Notes: generated by a model not told the origin, from the sequence alone. DNA of 64,000 bases from an uncultured Clostridia bacterium (GCA_944384265.1 CALWSR010000007.1:1-64000); one strand, 5' to 3'. Positions 1-9,538 are shown, counted from the stretch's first letter. A program made the numbers and translations.

Positions 1-450
1 TACGCACTATGAAAAAAATCTCCTTATTAGCGAATATTTTTTATGGTCATGAGTGCTTTGACTCAGCAGTTTGCAAAGCAAACGCAGGAAAAGCACGAAT
101 ATAAAAAATAAGAGCGGTTTTTCTTACGCACTATGAAAAAAATCTCCTTATTAGCGAATATTTTTTATGGTCATGAGTGCTTTGACTCAGCAGTTTGCAA
201 ACCAAACGCAGAAAAAGCACGAATATAAAAAATAAGAGCGGTTTTTCTTACATAGTATGAAAAAAATCTCCTTATTAGCGAATATTTTTTATGTTTATTT
301 ATCATCACTTTTCCTGCGGAAAAGCCAGCCTTCAGCTGTCTGCCCCTTCTTGGGCAGTGAGTTGTGTTTGAACGTAGTGTTTCCGCAGGAAACACAGGTA
401 AAACACGAATATGAAAAATACGAACGGTTTTTCATACGTAGTATGAAAAA
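1..450. repeat. Tandem 124-bp repeat array at window edge
   Basis: Units at 1-124 and 125-248 are the same length and differ at only two bases that I can see. A third unit starts at 249 and is identical for about 45 bp. It then carries foreign sequence before the unit tail returns near 385-434, giving a 186-bp period, and a fourth start appears at 435. Each complete unit could encode a 31-residue peptide starting MKKISLLANIFY, but no ribosome binding site precedes the ATG, so I do not call genes. The array probably continues left of the window. Function is unknown. Confidence 0.85.
310..392. repeat. Nested inverted repeat in third repeat unit
   Basis: TTTCCTGCGGAAA at 310-322 is the exact reverse complement of TTTCCGCAGGAAA at 380-392. 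Each arm is itself nearly palindromic. Between them CTGCCC at 340-345 pairs with GGGCAG at 352-357. The block interrupts the third 124-bp unit, so it looks like a small insertion or a structured RNA/DNA segment. No T-tract follows, so a terminator is unlikely. Confidence 0.6.
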
Positions 451-1395
451 AATTTCCTTTTTTATTTATATACAAAGAGTTGGGAGCAATGGTTTCTGTG
501 CTGACTGCCTGGCAAAAGTGCCAATCCCTCCCATACTTTTTCCATAAAGCTGTCACAGCATAAGTGATTTTTATCATATCTCTTTTGATATTTCATTTTT
601 TATTTTCTCTGTTCATATCATTTCTGCTCCCCAATTTTTTATACTGTTCCTTTGGGATGTTTTACCATCATTTTCAGCAAATCTCTCTTACTGCAATCAC
701 CAAGTCAAAATAACATTTCATACTATAATTCCCTTTTTACAAACAGAAAAGACAAACCAAAAGCATCCATCCGTTTAGGGAATGGTTTTTCACATAAGCA
801 TATAGCCCTCTTTTCCTCAATTTATATATAAACCCATAAACTCATCTGCCAACTGTGTTCCTGTTTCTCTTAAAAGGGTTTTCTGATTTCAGTATCAGCT
901 TTGCTATATATCCTTTGTATTCCTTCCTGCCGCATCAGCCTTTACACCAGAATTCTTTATTTCTAAATTTGAACTTACTAAATGCTTCATACAGCATCAT
1001 ACTGCTTTTCCCTTTTCAATCTCTTACAAAGCTTAATATGCCCATTTTAAACGGTATTTCCACCAGCATATAATATAAAATTTGGGCATACCGCAGTTTT
1101 TATTATACTTACTTCCATTCATGCAGCTTTCTCCCTATTTCTCCCACGGCCTTTTTTGCATAATAAAATACTTTATACTTTGATGCAAATATACTATAAA
1201 CAATTATAAATACATTGAAAATAAAAAATGACCCATCATATAATGGGGCAAAATAAAAATGCTCCAGCCGTTCATTTTTCATTTTGATAGCAGAAGCTCA
1301 ATGAACTATTGATTTTTTTAAATATGTTTTTTCATGTTTTTCAGCTAATTATATTGTATTTCTTATACTATTTTATGCTCCCCATAAGCTTGGAT
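451..1395. other. Intergenic, no convincing gene; holds part of a dispersed repeat
   Basis: This AT-rich stretch has short open frames in several phases, but none with a ribosome binding site or protein-like composition. The part at about 830-1075 resembles 19538-19815: both contain a variant of AACCCATAAACTCATCTG, then TTGCTATATA, then a TACAAAGCTTAATATGC-like block in the same order. I read this as a decayed copy of a dispersed intergenic element. Confidence 0.5.
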
Positions 1396-1756
1396 TTATC
1401 GTTCTGACATATATTTCTGTATTTCATCAGAAGTTAATTTTCGTATTTGTGTATTCTTTATATTCTCCGGCAGTATAAACAGGTTTCATCCATTTACAAA
1501 ATTTACCCTTATTCTTTTTCAGGTATAATTGCAAATCCTTATCACCTGCAAAAATTTTATAAAAATGTCTGCCATTTTCATCTTCTATTTCATAAATACC
1601 ACAAGATTTTTTCATACTGTAATCAGCAGTACACAAATACATTTTTGCAATCTCTAATGATTTAAAAGGGAAATTCCACCGTTGTAATCCACGTTTGGGG
1701 TCACGTTCAATACAAATACACCGTCCGCAAGTCCCACATATATTGTGTGTGATTTT
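1396..1756 (-). pseudogene. Decayed small zinc-ribbon protein gene
   Basis: Reading the minus strand from 1756, an open frame of about 110 codons begins just after a TAG stop, with no ATG, GTG or TTG start and no ribosome binding site at its head. It contains a Cys cluster, CGTCGRCIC, like a zinc ribbon, followed by a basic segment, RDPKRGLQRWNFPFKS, and a hydrophilic body that looks truly coding. It stops with TGA near 1427. Shifting frame by one base there continues with TSDEIQKYMSER and a TAA at 1396-1398. The missing start plus a 3' frameshift argue for a decayed gene of roughly 120-130 residues. The product family is unknown to me; the zinc-binding role is inferred from the cysteines. 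Confidence 0.65.
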
Positions 1757-1757
1757 C

Positions 1758-2302
1758 TAAACAATCCAATGGATTTCAAAGTGGGGTTATCCTGTTTTTA
1801 TCAATATAACATTCCATACACATATTATGTCATCTCCCTAAAAATTCCAATTTCTCTTTTTTGTTATAGCATATATAGTCAAGAAAAGGCATCACAAATG
1901 TGTTATTCCCCTATTACAATATATATTTATTTTTAAAAGGTCCATCGCAGGCCCATACTATTGGATTGAGCATAGGCCCTTGCAGAAAACTTCAGCTTCA
2001 TAAAAAATGTGTGAGCGTTTTAAACCTTAATATCCATGTTTGATTAAAAATTAGTTGACTTTTTCAAGGTTGGCTCAATTTTTACATGAAAATTGTTATA
2101 TTTACTTCATGATACTATGATATGATTCCATTTTGTGTAGGATAAACTATATATCCCTAATTTCCATATACAGACCCCCTTTTCATTCTATTTTTTGCAG
2201 CTGCAAACCGCAATCTCATGATAGTGAAAAAGAGTTTTTACTTCTTCCCCAACGCCAGAAGGCTTTTGGAACCACCCATCTAACCCATGGTTTTCTTTAT
2301 AC
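1758..2302. other. Intergenic with dispersed repeat copy A
   Basis: No gene is supported. The part from about 2150 to 2302 matches 61170-61310 (shared CCATATACAGACC, TTGCAGCT, GAACCA, TAACCCATG in order) and, in its second half, 19825-19955 (shared CTATTTTTT, AGTTTTTACTTCT, CCAA-GCCA, GAACCA). All three copies end in a run of A that runs into a GGAC or GGGG sequence beside a terminator or inverted repeat. Confidence 0.55.
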
Positions 2303-2332
2303 AAAAAAAGGACATGACAACCGCCATGCCCT
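2303..2332 (-). terminator. Terminator of the ribosomal protein operon
   Basis: On the minus strand AGGGCATG pairs with CATGTCCT (one G-T pair) around an 8-nt loop and is followed by seven T. It sits 9 nt past the rplQ stop codon, where the long ribosomal transcript should end. Confidence 0.85.
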
Positions 2333-2340
2333 GCATTTTT

Positions 2341-2883
2341 TTACACCAATTCAATGATGACCTCTGGTGCGCCATCGCCTTTACGCATACCAATTTTGAT
2401 GATTCTTGTATAACCACCTTTACGGTCAGCATATTTTGGCGCAATTTCATCAAAAAGCTTTGCAGCCATATCCACTTTCTTTGTAAGGCTTCTTTTCTTT
2501 CTGCCATCCTTTGGTACTTCTGTCACAGGATAAAGTATGCTCAAAATCTGTCTTCTTGCATTCATTCTGGATGGTCTGTCTTTTTTAATTGTTTTTTTCT
2601 TTTCTTCGTAAACAGTCACTTTTTTGCCGTTTACAACCTCTTTTACACGTTTGCCGTCAGCATCCTTTTTGGCAACCTTTGCCAAAACCTCTACCTCGTC
2701 AAAATTATCTTTTTCTTTTACAGCAAGTGTAATCAGCTTTTCTGCAATTCTTCTTACTTCCTTTGCTCTTGTTTCTGTTGTTTTGATTTTGCCATGATAC
2801 AATAAATTTGTAACCTGGTTTCTCAAAAGAGCCTTTCTTTGTGATGATGTGCGTCCAAGTTTTCTGTAACCTGATCCATGCAT
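2341..2883 (-). CDS. rplQ: 50S ribosomal protein L17, enlarged form
   Basis: L17 of the large ribosomal subunit, last gene of the alpha block after rpoA. The N-terminal signature [20 protein letters not shown] and the C-terminal [19 protein letters not shown] are typical. At 180 residues it is about 60 longer than most L17. The extra is a lysine-rich insertion at roughly residues 58-105, between the [16 protein letters not shown] stretch and [12 protein letters not shown]. Similar enlarged L17 proteins are known in some Clostridia. A terminator follows directly. Confidence 0.97.
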   Translation of the reverse strand: MHGSGYRKLGRTSSQRKALLRNQVTNLLYHGKIKTTETRAKEVRRIAEKLITLAVKEKDNFDEVEVLAKVAKKDADGKRVKEVVNGKKVTVYEEKKKTIKKDRPSRMNARRQILSILYPVTEVPKDGRKKRSLTKKVDMAAKLFDEIAPKYADRKGGYTRIIKIGMRKGDGAPEVIIELV

Positions 2884-2975
2884 AATTGTGAATCCTCCTT
2901 GTTATCGCCTGCAAAACTGAACCCGAAAAAACAACTCGTCGGTATTACGTTTTTTCGTAATTTTGCAGAATACTA

Positions 2976-3935
2976 TTATTCATCGCTTGGACGTAATGCC
3001 AAGCCCAACTCTGCCATTTTATTAAGCACTTCTTCCAAGGATTTTCGTCCTAAGTTTCTCACCTTCATCATTTCTTCTTCTGTTTTGTTTGCCAAGTCCT
3101 CCACAGTGTTTATGCCGGCACGTTTCAAACAGTTGTAGGAACGTACAGAAAGGTCAAGCTCTTCAATGCTCATTTCAAGCACCTTTTCTTTTTTGCCCTC
3201 TTCCTTTTCCACCATAATCTCTGTGTTCTTTGCACTGTCAGATAAATCAATGAAAAGATTCAAATGCTCATTTAATATCTTTGCACCAAAGCTGACTGCT
3301 TCGTCCGGCGCAATGGTTCCATTAGTCCAAACTTCTAATGTCAATTTATCATAGTCGGTGATTTGACCAACACGGGTATTTTCCACCAAAAAGTTGACTC
3401 TTGTCACTGGTGTGAATATACTGTCCACTGGCAGCATACCAATGGGCTGGTCATCTTTTTTGTTTTTATCGCTGCCGATATACCCACGCCCCTTGTTGAT
3501 TGTAATCTCCATGGAAAGACGTGTGTTTGCTCCGCCGCTTAATGTTGCAATGTGATGGTCAGGATTCATGATTTCAATGTCTTCATCACATTTCAAATCT
3601 GCTCCTGTCACTTCCCCTTCCCCTTCTACATCAATATAAGCAATTTTAGGCTCATTGCCTTCGCTTGTATTTTTGATTGCAAGGCCTTTTAAATTGAGTA
3701 TAATTTCTGTCACATCTTCTTTTACACCAGAAATCACACTAAATTCATGAAGTACACCATCAATTTTAACATTACTCACCGCCGCACCAGGTAAAGAAGA
3801 AAGCAGTATTCTTCTTAAAGAATTGCCCAATGTTGTGCCATAGCCTCTTTCCAAAGGCTCCACCACAAACTTTCCATAGGTTCCGTCCGGTGCCATATTA
3901 GCAATTTCAATGCGAGGTTTCTCAAATTCAAACAC
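2976..3935 (-). CDS. rpoA: RNA polymerase alpha subunit
   Basis: Alpha subunit, scaffold for RNA polymerase assembly. It is 319 residues. The N-terminal domain carries the assembly motif around [21 protein letters not shown] flexible linker rich in Lys and Glu (about 245-255) joins a C-terminal domain with helix-hairpin-helix character ([19 protein letters not shown]), which contacts activators and UP elements. It lies between rpsD and rplQ, the standard alpha-operon order, with a 72-nt gap to rpsD. Confidence 0.98.
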   Translation of the reverse strand: MFEFEKPRIEIANMAPDGTYGKFVVEPLERGYGTTLGNSLRRILLSSLPGAAVSNVKIDGVLHEFSVISGVKEDVTEIILNLKGLAIKNTSEGNEPKIAYIDVEGEGEVTGADLKCDEDIEIMNPDHHIATLSGGANTRLSMEITINKGRGYIGSDKNKKDDQPIGMLPVDSIFTPVTRVNFLVENTRVGQITDYDKLTLEVWTNGTIAPDEAVSFGAKILNEHLNLFIDLSDSAKNTEIMVEKEEGKKEKVLEMSIEELDLSVRSYNCLKRAGINTVEDLANKTEEEMMKVRNLGRKSLEEVLNKMAELGLALRPSDE

Positions 3936-4007
3936 TCATGCAAACCTCCCTTTTTTATGATAGTTTGCCGCAGAAATTTCTGCGGCTGAATAATTGACTT
4001 TTTTTCA

Positions 4008-4610
4008 TTATTTGGAGTACAATTCGACAATGAGTGTTTCCTCAACAGGAACATCAATCTGTGCTCTTTGAGGTTTTGCTAAAACTGTACCGCTCAATGC
4101 CTCATGATTTGCAGATAACCATTCAGGAACAATTCTTGCACCTGTCACTTCCAAAACATCTTTATATCTTTGTATGGATTTGTATTTTTCTTTGATTTCG
4201 ATTGTATCTCCCACTTTCACTTGGTAAGAAGGAATGTCCACTGCTTTTCCATTTACCAAAACGTGTTTGTGGCGTACAATTTGTCTTGCTTCTTTTCTTG
4301 TTCTGCCATATCCCAGTCTAAACATAACATTGTCCAGTCTCATTTCCAGAATCATAAGCAGGTTTTCACCAGGGATACCTTCTTTTTTTGCAATCTGCTC
4401 TGCTTTTGCATAGTATCCTCTAAATTGTCTTTCCAATACACCATATATAAATTTTGCTTTTTGTTTCTCTCTCAGCTGTAAGCCGTATTCGCTCATTTTT
4501 TTACCGGCTCTCAGGTTTTGTTTTTTAGATTTTTTCTCAATTCCTAAAAAGATGGGGTCTAAGTTTAAAGATCTGCATCTTTTTAAAACGGGAACTCTGT
4601 CTCTTGCCAT
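4008..4610 (-). CDS. rpsD: 30S ribosomal protein S4, zinc-free form
   Basis: S4 initiates 30S assembly and, in bacteria, often represses its own operon. It is 200 residues with a central S4 RNA-binding fold (about 92-155, starting [20 protein letters not shown]). The N-terminus has only Cys12, not the four cysteines of zinc-binding S4, so this is the zinc-independent type. It lies 30 nt downstream of rpsK and upstream of rpoA. Confidence 0.97.
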   Translation of the reverse strand: MARDRVPVLKRCRSLNLDPIFLGIEKKSKKQNLRAGKKMSEYGLQLREKQKAKFIYGVLERQFRGYYAKAEQIAKKEGIPGENLLMILEMRLDNVMFRLGYGRTRKEARQIVRHKHVLVNGKAVDIPSYQVKVGDTIEIKEKYKSIQRYKDVLEVTGARIVPEWLSANHEALSGTVLAKPQRAQIDVPVEETLIVELYSK

Positions 4611-4640
4611 TTTCTATCGCACCTCCTGTTAGATTTCAGA

Positions 4641-5039
4641 TTACACTCTTCTGCGTTTTGGTGGTCTGCAGCCATTGTGTGGCACAGGTGTCACATCTTT
4701 AATCAGTGTCACATCCAATCCTGCTGCCTGCAATGCACGGATTGCCGCCTCACGTCCGGAGCCGGGTCCCTTTACAAACACCTCAACTGTTTTCAAACCA
4801 TAGTCAGAAGCAGCCTTTGCCGCTGTGTCTGCTGCCTGCTGTGCAGCATATGGTGTGGATTTTCTGGAGCCTCTAAAACCTAACTGTCCTGCACTTGCCC
4901 AGGAAAGCGCATTTCCTGCCGCATCTGTAATGGTAACGATTGTATTGTTAAAAGTAGACTGAATATGTGCCTGACCACGTTCCACACGTCTTTTGTCACG
5001 ACGTCTACGAGTTGTCTTTTTTACTGCTTTTTTTGCCAT
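4641..5039 (-). CDS. rpsK: 30S ribosomal protein S11
   Basis: S11 lies on the 30S platform near the mRNA exit and E site. It is 132 residues with the usual basic N-terminus and the signatures [16 protein letters not shown] and [17 protein letters not shown], ending in PPKRRRV. It follows rpsM by 30 nt and precedes rpsD. Confidence 0.98.
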   Translation of the reverse strand: MAKKAVKKTTRRRRDKRRVERGQAHIQSTFNNTIVTITDAAGNALSWASAGQLGFRGSRKSTPYAAQQAADTAAKAASDYGLKTVEVFVKGPGSGREAAIRALQAAGLDVTLIKDVTPVPHNGCRPPKRRRV

Positions 5040-5069
5040 CTTTGATTCAAACCTCCTTACGAAATATGA

Positions 5070-5438
5070 TTATTTCTTCTTATTGGCTACTGTTTTTCTT
5101 GGACCTTTTCTTGTTCTTGCATTTGTCTTTGTTTTTTGTCCTCTTACAGGAAGACCTTTTCTATGACGAATGCCTCTGTAACAGCCAATTTCAATCAGTC
5201 GTTTGATATTTAAGGCAATTTCACGTCTCAAGTCACCTTCTACTTTTTGAGAACGGTCAATCACTTCACGAATACGAGATACTTCTTCATCTGTCAAATC
5301 TCTTACTCTTGTGTCAGGATTGACTCCTGCTTCTTTTAATATTCTAATTGCGCTTGGTTGTCCGATGCCATATACATATGTCAAACCAATTTCAACCCGC
5401 TTCTCTCTTGGTAAGTCTACACCAGCAATACGTGCCAT
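5070..5438 (-). CDS. rpsM: 30S ribosomal protein S13
   Basis: S13 sits in the 30S head and contacts the P-site tRNA and the 50S subunit. I start it at [15 protein letters not shown] (122 residues), with an AGGAGG 12 nt upstream. An in-frame start 11 codons earlier would add a non-homologous leader. The helix-two-turn-helix signature LTYVYGIG and the basic tail [14 protein letters not shown] are present. Upstream is an unusual 255-nt gap before rpmJ. Confidence 0.96.
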   Translation of the reverse strand: MARIAGVDLPREKRVEIGLTYVYGIGQPSAIRILKEAGVNPDTRVRDLTDEEVSRIREVIDRSQKVEGDLRREIALNIKRLIEIGCYRGIRHRKGLPVRGQKTKTNARTRKGPRKTVANKKK

Positions 5439-5693
5439 GTATCTATTACACCTCCTGAATAATTCTATCACCGTGTTATTTTTTTTATTTCAAACAATCT
5501 CTTTTTTATCTACCAAAACAGCTTGACAATATATTTGTCATGCTTTGTATCGTTGGGCATTACAAATAGAGAAAATAGACCGTCATCTATCAGCTGCCTC
5601 CACTTTTAACTGTATGCTCCTTCGATACTCTGACGGATTTTCTTTCCGGTCTTGGTAAGGATTCTTGACCCTCCCATCACCATACACAGATTA
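5439..5693 (-). other. Unexplained 255-nt gap between rpmJ and rpsM
   Basis: Gaps in this operon are usually 5-80 nt, so 255 nt stands out. On the minus strand the rpmJ-proximal part can be read as GSRILTKTGKKIRQSIEGAYS, but stops interrupt it and it has no start. I see no strong terminator. It could be a leader that controls rpsM-rpsK-rpsD-rpoA, a decayed short gene, or an internal promoter region. Confidence 0.4.
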
Positions 5694-5807
5694 TCAGCCT
5701 TGTTTTTGTTTATGCTTTGGATTTTCACAAATGACCATTACACGACCTTTTCTTTTGATAATTCTGCATTTTTCACACATTGGTTTTACAGATGGTCTTA
5801 CCTTCAT
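5694..5807 (-). CDS. rpmJ: 50S ribosomal protein L36, zinc form
   Basis: This 37-residue gene begins [14 protein letters not shown] and ends [11 protein letters not shown]. Cys11, Cys14, Cys27 and His32 form the zinc knuckle of the zinc-containing L36. It stabilises 23S rRNA folding near the peptidyl transferase region. It starts 17 nt downstream of infA, the normal position. Confidence 0.95.
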   Translation of the reverse strand: MKVRPSVKPMCEKCRIIKRKGRVMVICENPKHKQKQG

Positions 5808-5824
5808 TGTGAGTCGCTCCTTCC

Positions 5825-6043
5825 TTATTTTGCTCTCCAAATGATTCTTCCCTTTGTCAAATCATATGGTGACATTTCTACTAATACTTTATCCCCCGGC
5901 AGTATTCTGATAAAATTCATACGAAGCTTGCCGGATATGTGTGCCAGAATTTGATGTCCATTTTCCAGCTCCACCTGAAACATTGCATTTGGCAACTTTT
6001 CCAATACAGTTCCTTCTACTTCAATTACGTCATCTTTTGACAA
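5825..6043 (-). CDS. infA: Translation initiation factor IF-1, TTG start
   Basis: IF-1 occupies the ribosomal A site during initiation. The 72-residue protein is a single OB fold with the signatures [16 protein letters not shown] and [18 protein letters not shown]. The start codon must be TTG at 6041-6043: two codons upstream in the same frame lies the TAG stop of the preceding gene, so no ATG is available. GGAGG lies 10 nt upstream of the TTG, inside the end of that gene. The weak start codon may limit yield. Confidence 0.96.
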   Translation of the reverse strand: MSKDDVIEVEGTVLEKLPNAMFQVELENGHQILAHISGKLRMNFIRILPGDKVLVEMSPYDLTKGRIIWRAK

Positions 6044-6046
6044 GGC

Positions 6047-6322
6047 CTAGAAACCTCCTTCATCTTTACTATATTCTCTCAAAACCTTTACAATATCAGC
6101 ATTTAATAAATAGCTTCTTTCAATCAGCTTCTTTTTTAAAACCTCGCTGACAAATTTTGTCGGCTGTATATGCTTGATTTTTTTTCGTTTTGGCTTTTCC
6201 AAGCTGCGGCATTTCCCATCTGCAAGATATACATATTCTTCTTCTACACATATAATTACAAATATCTTGCCTTTGTCATGGCCGCTTTTTGAATAAACAA
6301 TCTGCCCGACTTCATATTCCAT
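6047..6322 (-). CDS. KOW-domain RNA-binding protein
   Basis: A 91-residue protein with an N-terminal KOW/SH3-like segment (EVGQIVYSKSGHDKGKIFVI) and a basic middle (EKPKRKKIKHIQ). Clostridia commonly carry such a gene, annotated as an L14e/L6e-like KOW protein, between map and infA. RNA or ribosome binding is inferred from the domain and position; the exact role is unknown. I choose the ATG of MEYEV, which has AGAGGTG 6 nt upstream; the GTG three codons earlier overlaps that site. Confidence 0.85.
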   Translation of the reverse strand: MEYEVGQIVYSKSGHDKGKIFVIICVEEEYVYLADGKCRSLEKPKRKKIKHIQPTKFVSEVLKKKLIERSYLLNADIVKVLREYSKDEGGF

Positions 6323-6334
6323 GGTCGTCACCTC

Positions 6335-7087
6335 TTATGGCAGTAATGTGAGAATTTCCGGTTCCCCATCCGTAATCACTACTGTATTTTCATAATGTGC
6401 TGCATAAAGGCCATCCTTTGTCACAGCTGTCCAGCCGTCTTTTAATACCTTCAGCTTGTGGCCTCCCATATTTACCATAGGCTCTATGGCAAGCACCATG
6501 CCCTTTTTTAGCTTCACACCTCTGTTTGGTGTTTTATAATTGGCAACAGAAGGGTCCTCATGCAGATTCCTTCCAATGCCATGGCCCACATACTCTCGCA
6601 CAACGGAAAAACCATTTTTTTCTACATATTGCTGTATTGCAGTGCCAATTTCATTCAAATGACACCCCTCTTTGGCATATTGTATTCCTTCAAAAAAGCT
6701 TTGCCTTGTCACATCAATGAGCCTTTGGGCTTCTTTGGAAATTTCTCCCACAGCATAGGTTCTGGCTGCATCTGCATGAAATCCTCCAATAAAGCTGCCC
6801 ATATCTATGCTGATGATGTCACCCTGCTTCAAAATTCTCTCCTTTGGAATGCCATGAACAATTTCATCATTGACAGAAGTGCATATGGAACCAGGAAATC
6901 CTCCATATCCTTTAAAAGAAGGGACTGCACCCTCTTTTCGGATATATTTTTCTGCAATTTTATCTAATTCCTTTGTAGTAATGCCGGGTTTTACAGCCTC
7001 CTGCAATATGCCATCCAGCCTTGCCAATATGGCTCCCGCCACCTTCATTTTTGCAATTTGTTCTGCTGTCTTAATATAAATTGCCAT
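6335..7087 (-). CDS. map: Methionine aminopeptidase, type I
   Basis: It removes the initiator methionine from nascent proteins using two metal ions. The 250-residue protein carries the pita-bread fold ligands: Asp in SIDMGSFIGGFHAD (two Asp), His in GHGIGRNLHEDP, and two Glu in AIEPMVN and HYENTVVIT. It lies 2 nt downstream of adk, in the usual secY-adk-map block. Confidence 0.97.
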   Translation of the reverse strand: MAIYIKTAEQIAKMKVAGAILARLDGILQEAVKPGITTKELDKIAEKYIRKEGAVPSFKGYGGFPGSICTSVNDEIVHGIPKERILKQGDIISIDMGSFIGGFHADAARTYAVGEISKEAQRLIDVTRQSFFEGIQYAKEGCHLNEIGTAIQQYVEKNGFSVVREYVGHGIGRNLHEDPSVANYKTPNRGVKLKKGMVLAIEPMVNMGGHKLKVLKDGWTAVTKDGLYAAHYENTVVITDGEPEILTLLP

Positions 7088-7089
7088 GC

Positions 7090-7725
7090 TTATGCCTGCT
7101 CTCCCAATTCTGCTATAATAGATTTGGAAATTTCTTCAACACCCTTTAAGCCGTCTACCTCAAACAGTATTCCCTGTTTTTGATAAAATTCTACCAAAGG
7201 CTCAGACTGCTCATGAAATGTTGCAAGACGGGCTTTGCCTGCTTCCAAGGTATCGTCCTTTCTTTGGGTCAAACCTTCTTTGCATACATCGCAAACCCCT
7301 TCTATTTTTGGAGGAAGTGATATTTTGTTGTAGGAAGCGCCGCATTTTGGGCAGGTTTCTCTTGCTGTCAGTCTTGTAAGCATCACATCATCCGGTGCGT
7401 TGATATAAATTGCTTTATCCAGCTTTACCATTTCCTCCAGCTTTTCTGCCTGTGTTGTTGTGCGTGGAAAACCGTCCAGTATGAATCCGTTTTTACAGTC
7501 ATCTTGCTTAATGCGCTCTTTTACAATGGCTATAATCAGTTCGTCAGATACCAAACCGCCGGAAGCCATAATGCTCTGCGCTTTCTTGCCCAGTTCAGTA
7601 CCTTTGCTCACTTCCTCTCTCAGCATATCGCCTGTGGAAATATAAGCCAATTTATAATATTCTACCAGTTTTCTTGCCTGTGTTCCTTTTCCTGCAGCCG
7701 GTGCGCCTATCAATACCAGTCTCAT
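7090..7725 (-). CDS. adk: Adenylate kinase with zinc lid
   Basis: It interconverts ATP and AMP with two ADP. The 211-residue protein has a P-loop GAPAAGKGTQA near residue 7, the AMP-site motif DGFPRTTTQA, and a long LID domain with four cysteines (CPKCG near 130 and CDVCK near 150) expected to bind zinc, as in many Gram-positive enzymes. It lies between secY and map. Confidence 0.98.
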   Translation of the reverse strand: MRLVLIGAPAAGKGTQARKLVEYYKLAYISTGDMLREEVSKGTELGKKAQSIMASGGLVSDELIIAIVKERIKQDDCKNGFILDGFPRTTTQAEKLEEMVKLDKAIYINAPDDVMLTRLTARETCPKCGASYNKISLPPKIEGVCDVCKEGLTQRKDDTLEAGKARLATFHEQSEPLVEFYQKQGILFEVDGLKGVEEISKSIIAELGEQA

Positions 7726-7799
7726 ACGATTTTCCTCTCCCTTCTACTTCTTCCTCTCTTATAACCTTTGGAAATGCCAGGCATTTCCAAAAGGTCAAA

Positions 7800-9065
7800 T
7801 CAACGGCCCAAAAATCCCTTATAGTGCCTCATTAACAGCTGGGATTCCAAAGCTTTTACAATGTCCAAAGCAACACCAACAACGATAATCAATGTTGTAC
7901 CGCCAAAGCCCACATTTACTTTAAATATCCACTGCATTACAACCGGTACCATGGCCAGTATGGCATAGCAAATGGCTCCTACCAGTGTAATACGGCTTAC
8001 AACTCTTGTAATATAATCGCTGGTTGGCTGTCCAGGACGGATTCCTGGAATAAATCCACCGCTCTTTTTCATATTTACTGCAATCTGATTGGGATTTATC
8101 ACAATAGAGGTATAAAAATATGTGAATAATATAATCAGTATTACATATAAACACGCACCAATGGGGTGTGTCATACGAAGTATTTCGATTATCTTTGTAA
8201 ATGTTTCACCTTTGTTTGGTATAAATTGACCAATCTGTTCTGGAAACTGTAACAAAGAAATCGCAAAAATGATGGAAATTACACCAGAAGTATTTACTTT
8301 AATCGGCATAAATGTGCTTCTTCCGCCAACCTGCTTTCTGCCTGCCATTTTGGCAGAATACTGCACAGGCAGCCTTCTTTCTCCACCGTTTAGTTCTACA
8401 ATAAATACCAGCACCACAAGCAGTATCAAAAGTATTCCGCCTACGGTGGCAATCCCCCTCATGCCGGAGCCTGCCGCCATATCATACAGGCTTTTTGCCG
8501 CAATGGGCAGGCTGGATACAATGTTGATAAAGATGACCATAGAAGAACCGTTTCCAATGCCCTTTGCCGTAATCTGTTCCGCCAGCCACATAATAAATGT
8601 GGAACCACAAACCAATGACAGCACTGCACTGATGTATAAAAGCATACTATTTGATACAAACAGCTCTCTATAACTATATGTTACACCAACAGCCTGCAAC
8701 AATGCAAGTACTACTGTCAAATATCTGCTGTAAGATTGTACTTTTTTTCGTCCTTCTTCGCCCTCTTTTGACATTTGCTCCAATTTTGGTATGGCAATCG
8801 TCAATAACTGCATAATGATGGAGGATGTGATATAGGGTCCGATACCCATTGCAAATATGGACCATTGCGCATTGGCTCCTCCGGCAATCATGCTGTAAAG
8901 CGTTCCGATTCCCGCTGCCTGCTGCGCCTGCTTTACGCCCACCACATCAATTCCTGGTATCGCAATAATGGTACCCAGTCGGATGATTGCAAATATCATC
9001 AGCGTATAAAGTATCTTATTGCGGATTTCTTTTACTTTCCAAGCGTTGATGAAAACATTGAACAA
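7800..9065 (-). CDS. secY: Preprotein translocase subunit SecY
   Basis: Central channel of the Sec translocon, 421 residues with about ten membrane segments. The N-terminal segment AWKVKEIRNKILYTLMIFAI, the plug-region GTLYSMIAGG and the cytosolic loop GGRSTFMPIKVNTSGVI are typical. It begins 1 nt after the rplO stop and is followed by adk. SecG is encoded elsewhere in the window at 61344-61694. Confidence 0.98.
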   Translation of the reverse strand: MFNVFINAWKVKEIRNKILYTLMIFAIIRLGTIIAIPGIDVVGVKQAQQAAGIGTLYSMIAGGANAQWSIFAMGIGPYITSSIIMQLLTIAIPKLEQMSKEGEEGRKKVQSYSRYLTVVLALLQAVGVTYSYRELFVSNSMLLYISAVLSLVCGSTFIMWLAEQITAKGIGNGSSMVIFINIVSSLPIAAKSLYDMAAGSGMRGIATVGGILLILLVVLVFIVELNGGERRLPVQYSAKMAGRKQVGGRSTFMPIKVNTSGVISIIFAISLLQFPEQIGQFIPNKGETFTKIIEILRMTHPIGACLYVILIILFTYFYTSIVINPNQIAVNMKKSGGFIPGIRPGQPTSDYITRVVSRITLVGAICYAILAMVPVVMQWIFKVNVGFGGTTLIIVVGVALDIVKALESQLLMRHYKGFLGR

Positions 9066-9066
9066 T

Positions 9067-9510
9067 TTAAATCACCTCTGCTTTTCCGCCGGCAGCCTCA
9101 ATTTTTTCCACAGCAGATTTGCTAAAATGCTGTACCTTAATTGTAAGCTTTTTATCAAGCTCTCCAACACCCAGTATTTTTACACCATCCTTTGGATTGC
9201 TGATTAAACCAACAGCTTTTAAAGCATCGATGTCCACAACTGCATCATTTTCAAATCTATTATTTAACATACCTACATTTACTGTAATGATTTCTTTAGA
9301 GTTTCTGCATTTGAAGCCTCGTTTTGGAAGTCTTCTGTATAAAGGCATCTGTCCGCCTTCAAATCCTGTCTTTCCGCCGGAACCAGAACGTGCTCCCTGT
9401 CCTTTATGACCTCTGCCAGCTGTTTTGCCATTTCCTGAACCATGGCCTCTGCCTCTTCTCCAATTATTTTCTCTGGAGCCTTCTGCGGATTTCAATTCGC
9501 TTAAGTTCAT
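9067..9510 (-). CDS. rplO: 50S ribosomal protein L15
   Basis: L15 is a late-assembly protein of the 50S subunit. It is 147 residues with the glycine- and arginine-rich N-terminal extension ([20 protein letters not shown]) that threads into 23S rRNA and a globular C-terminus ending GGKAEVI. It lies between rpmD and secY. Confidence 0.98.
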   Translation of the reverse strand: MNLSELKSAEGSRENNWRRGRGHGSGNGKTAGRGHKGQGARSGSGGKTGFEGGQMPLYRRLPKRGFKCRNSKEIITVNVGMLNNRFENDAVVDIDALKAVGLISNPKDGVKILGVGELDKKLTIKVQHFSKSAVEKIEAAGGKAEVI

Positions 9511-9538
9511 TTTGGCACCTCCTTCACATTTGCTTTCA

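Noticed and set aside
11-290. Repeated short peptides starting MKKISLLANIFY in the tandem repeat
   Set aside because: The ATGs have no ribosome binding site and the peptides differ only where the DNA repeat differs, so DNA repetition explains them.
1-450. CRISPR array
   Set aside because: Repeats are 124 bp and contiguous with no spacers, and no cas genes are present.
2287-2805. 172-codon plus-strand frame opposite rplQ
   Set aside because: Antisense shadow of a conserved ribosomal gene.
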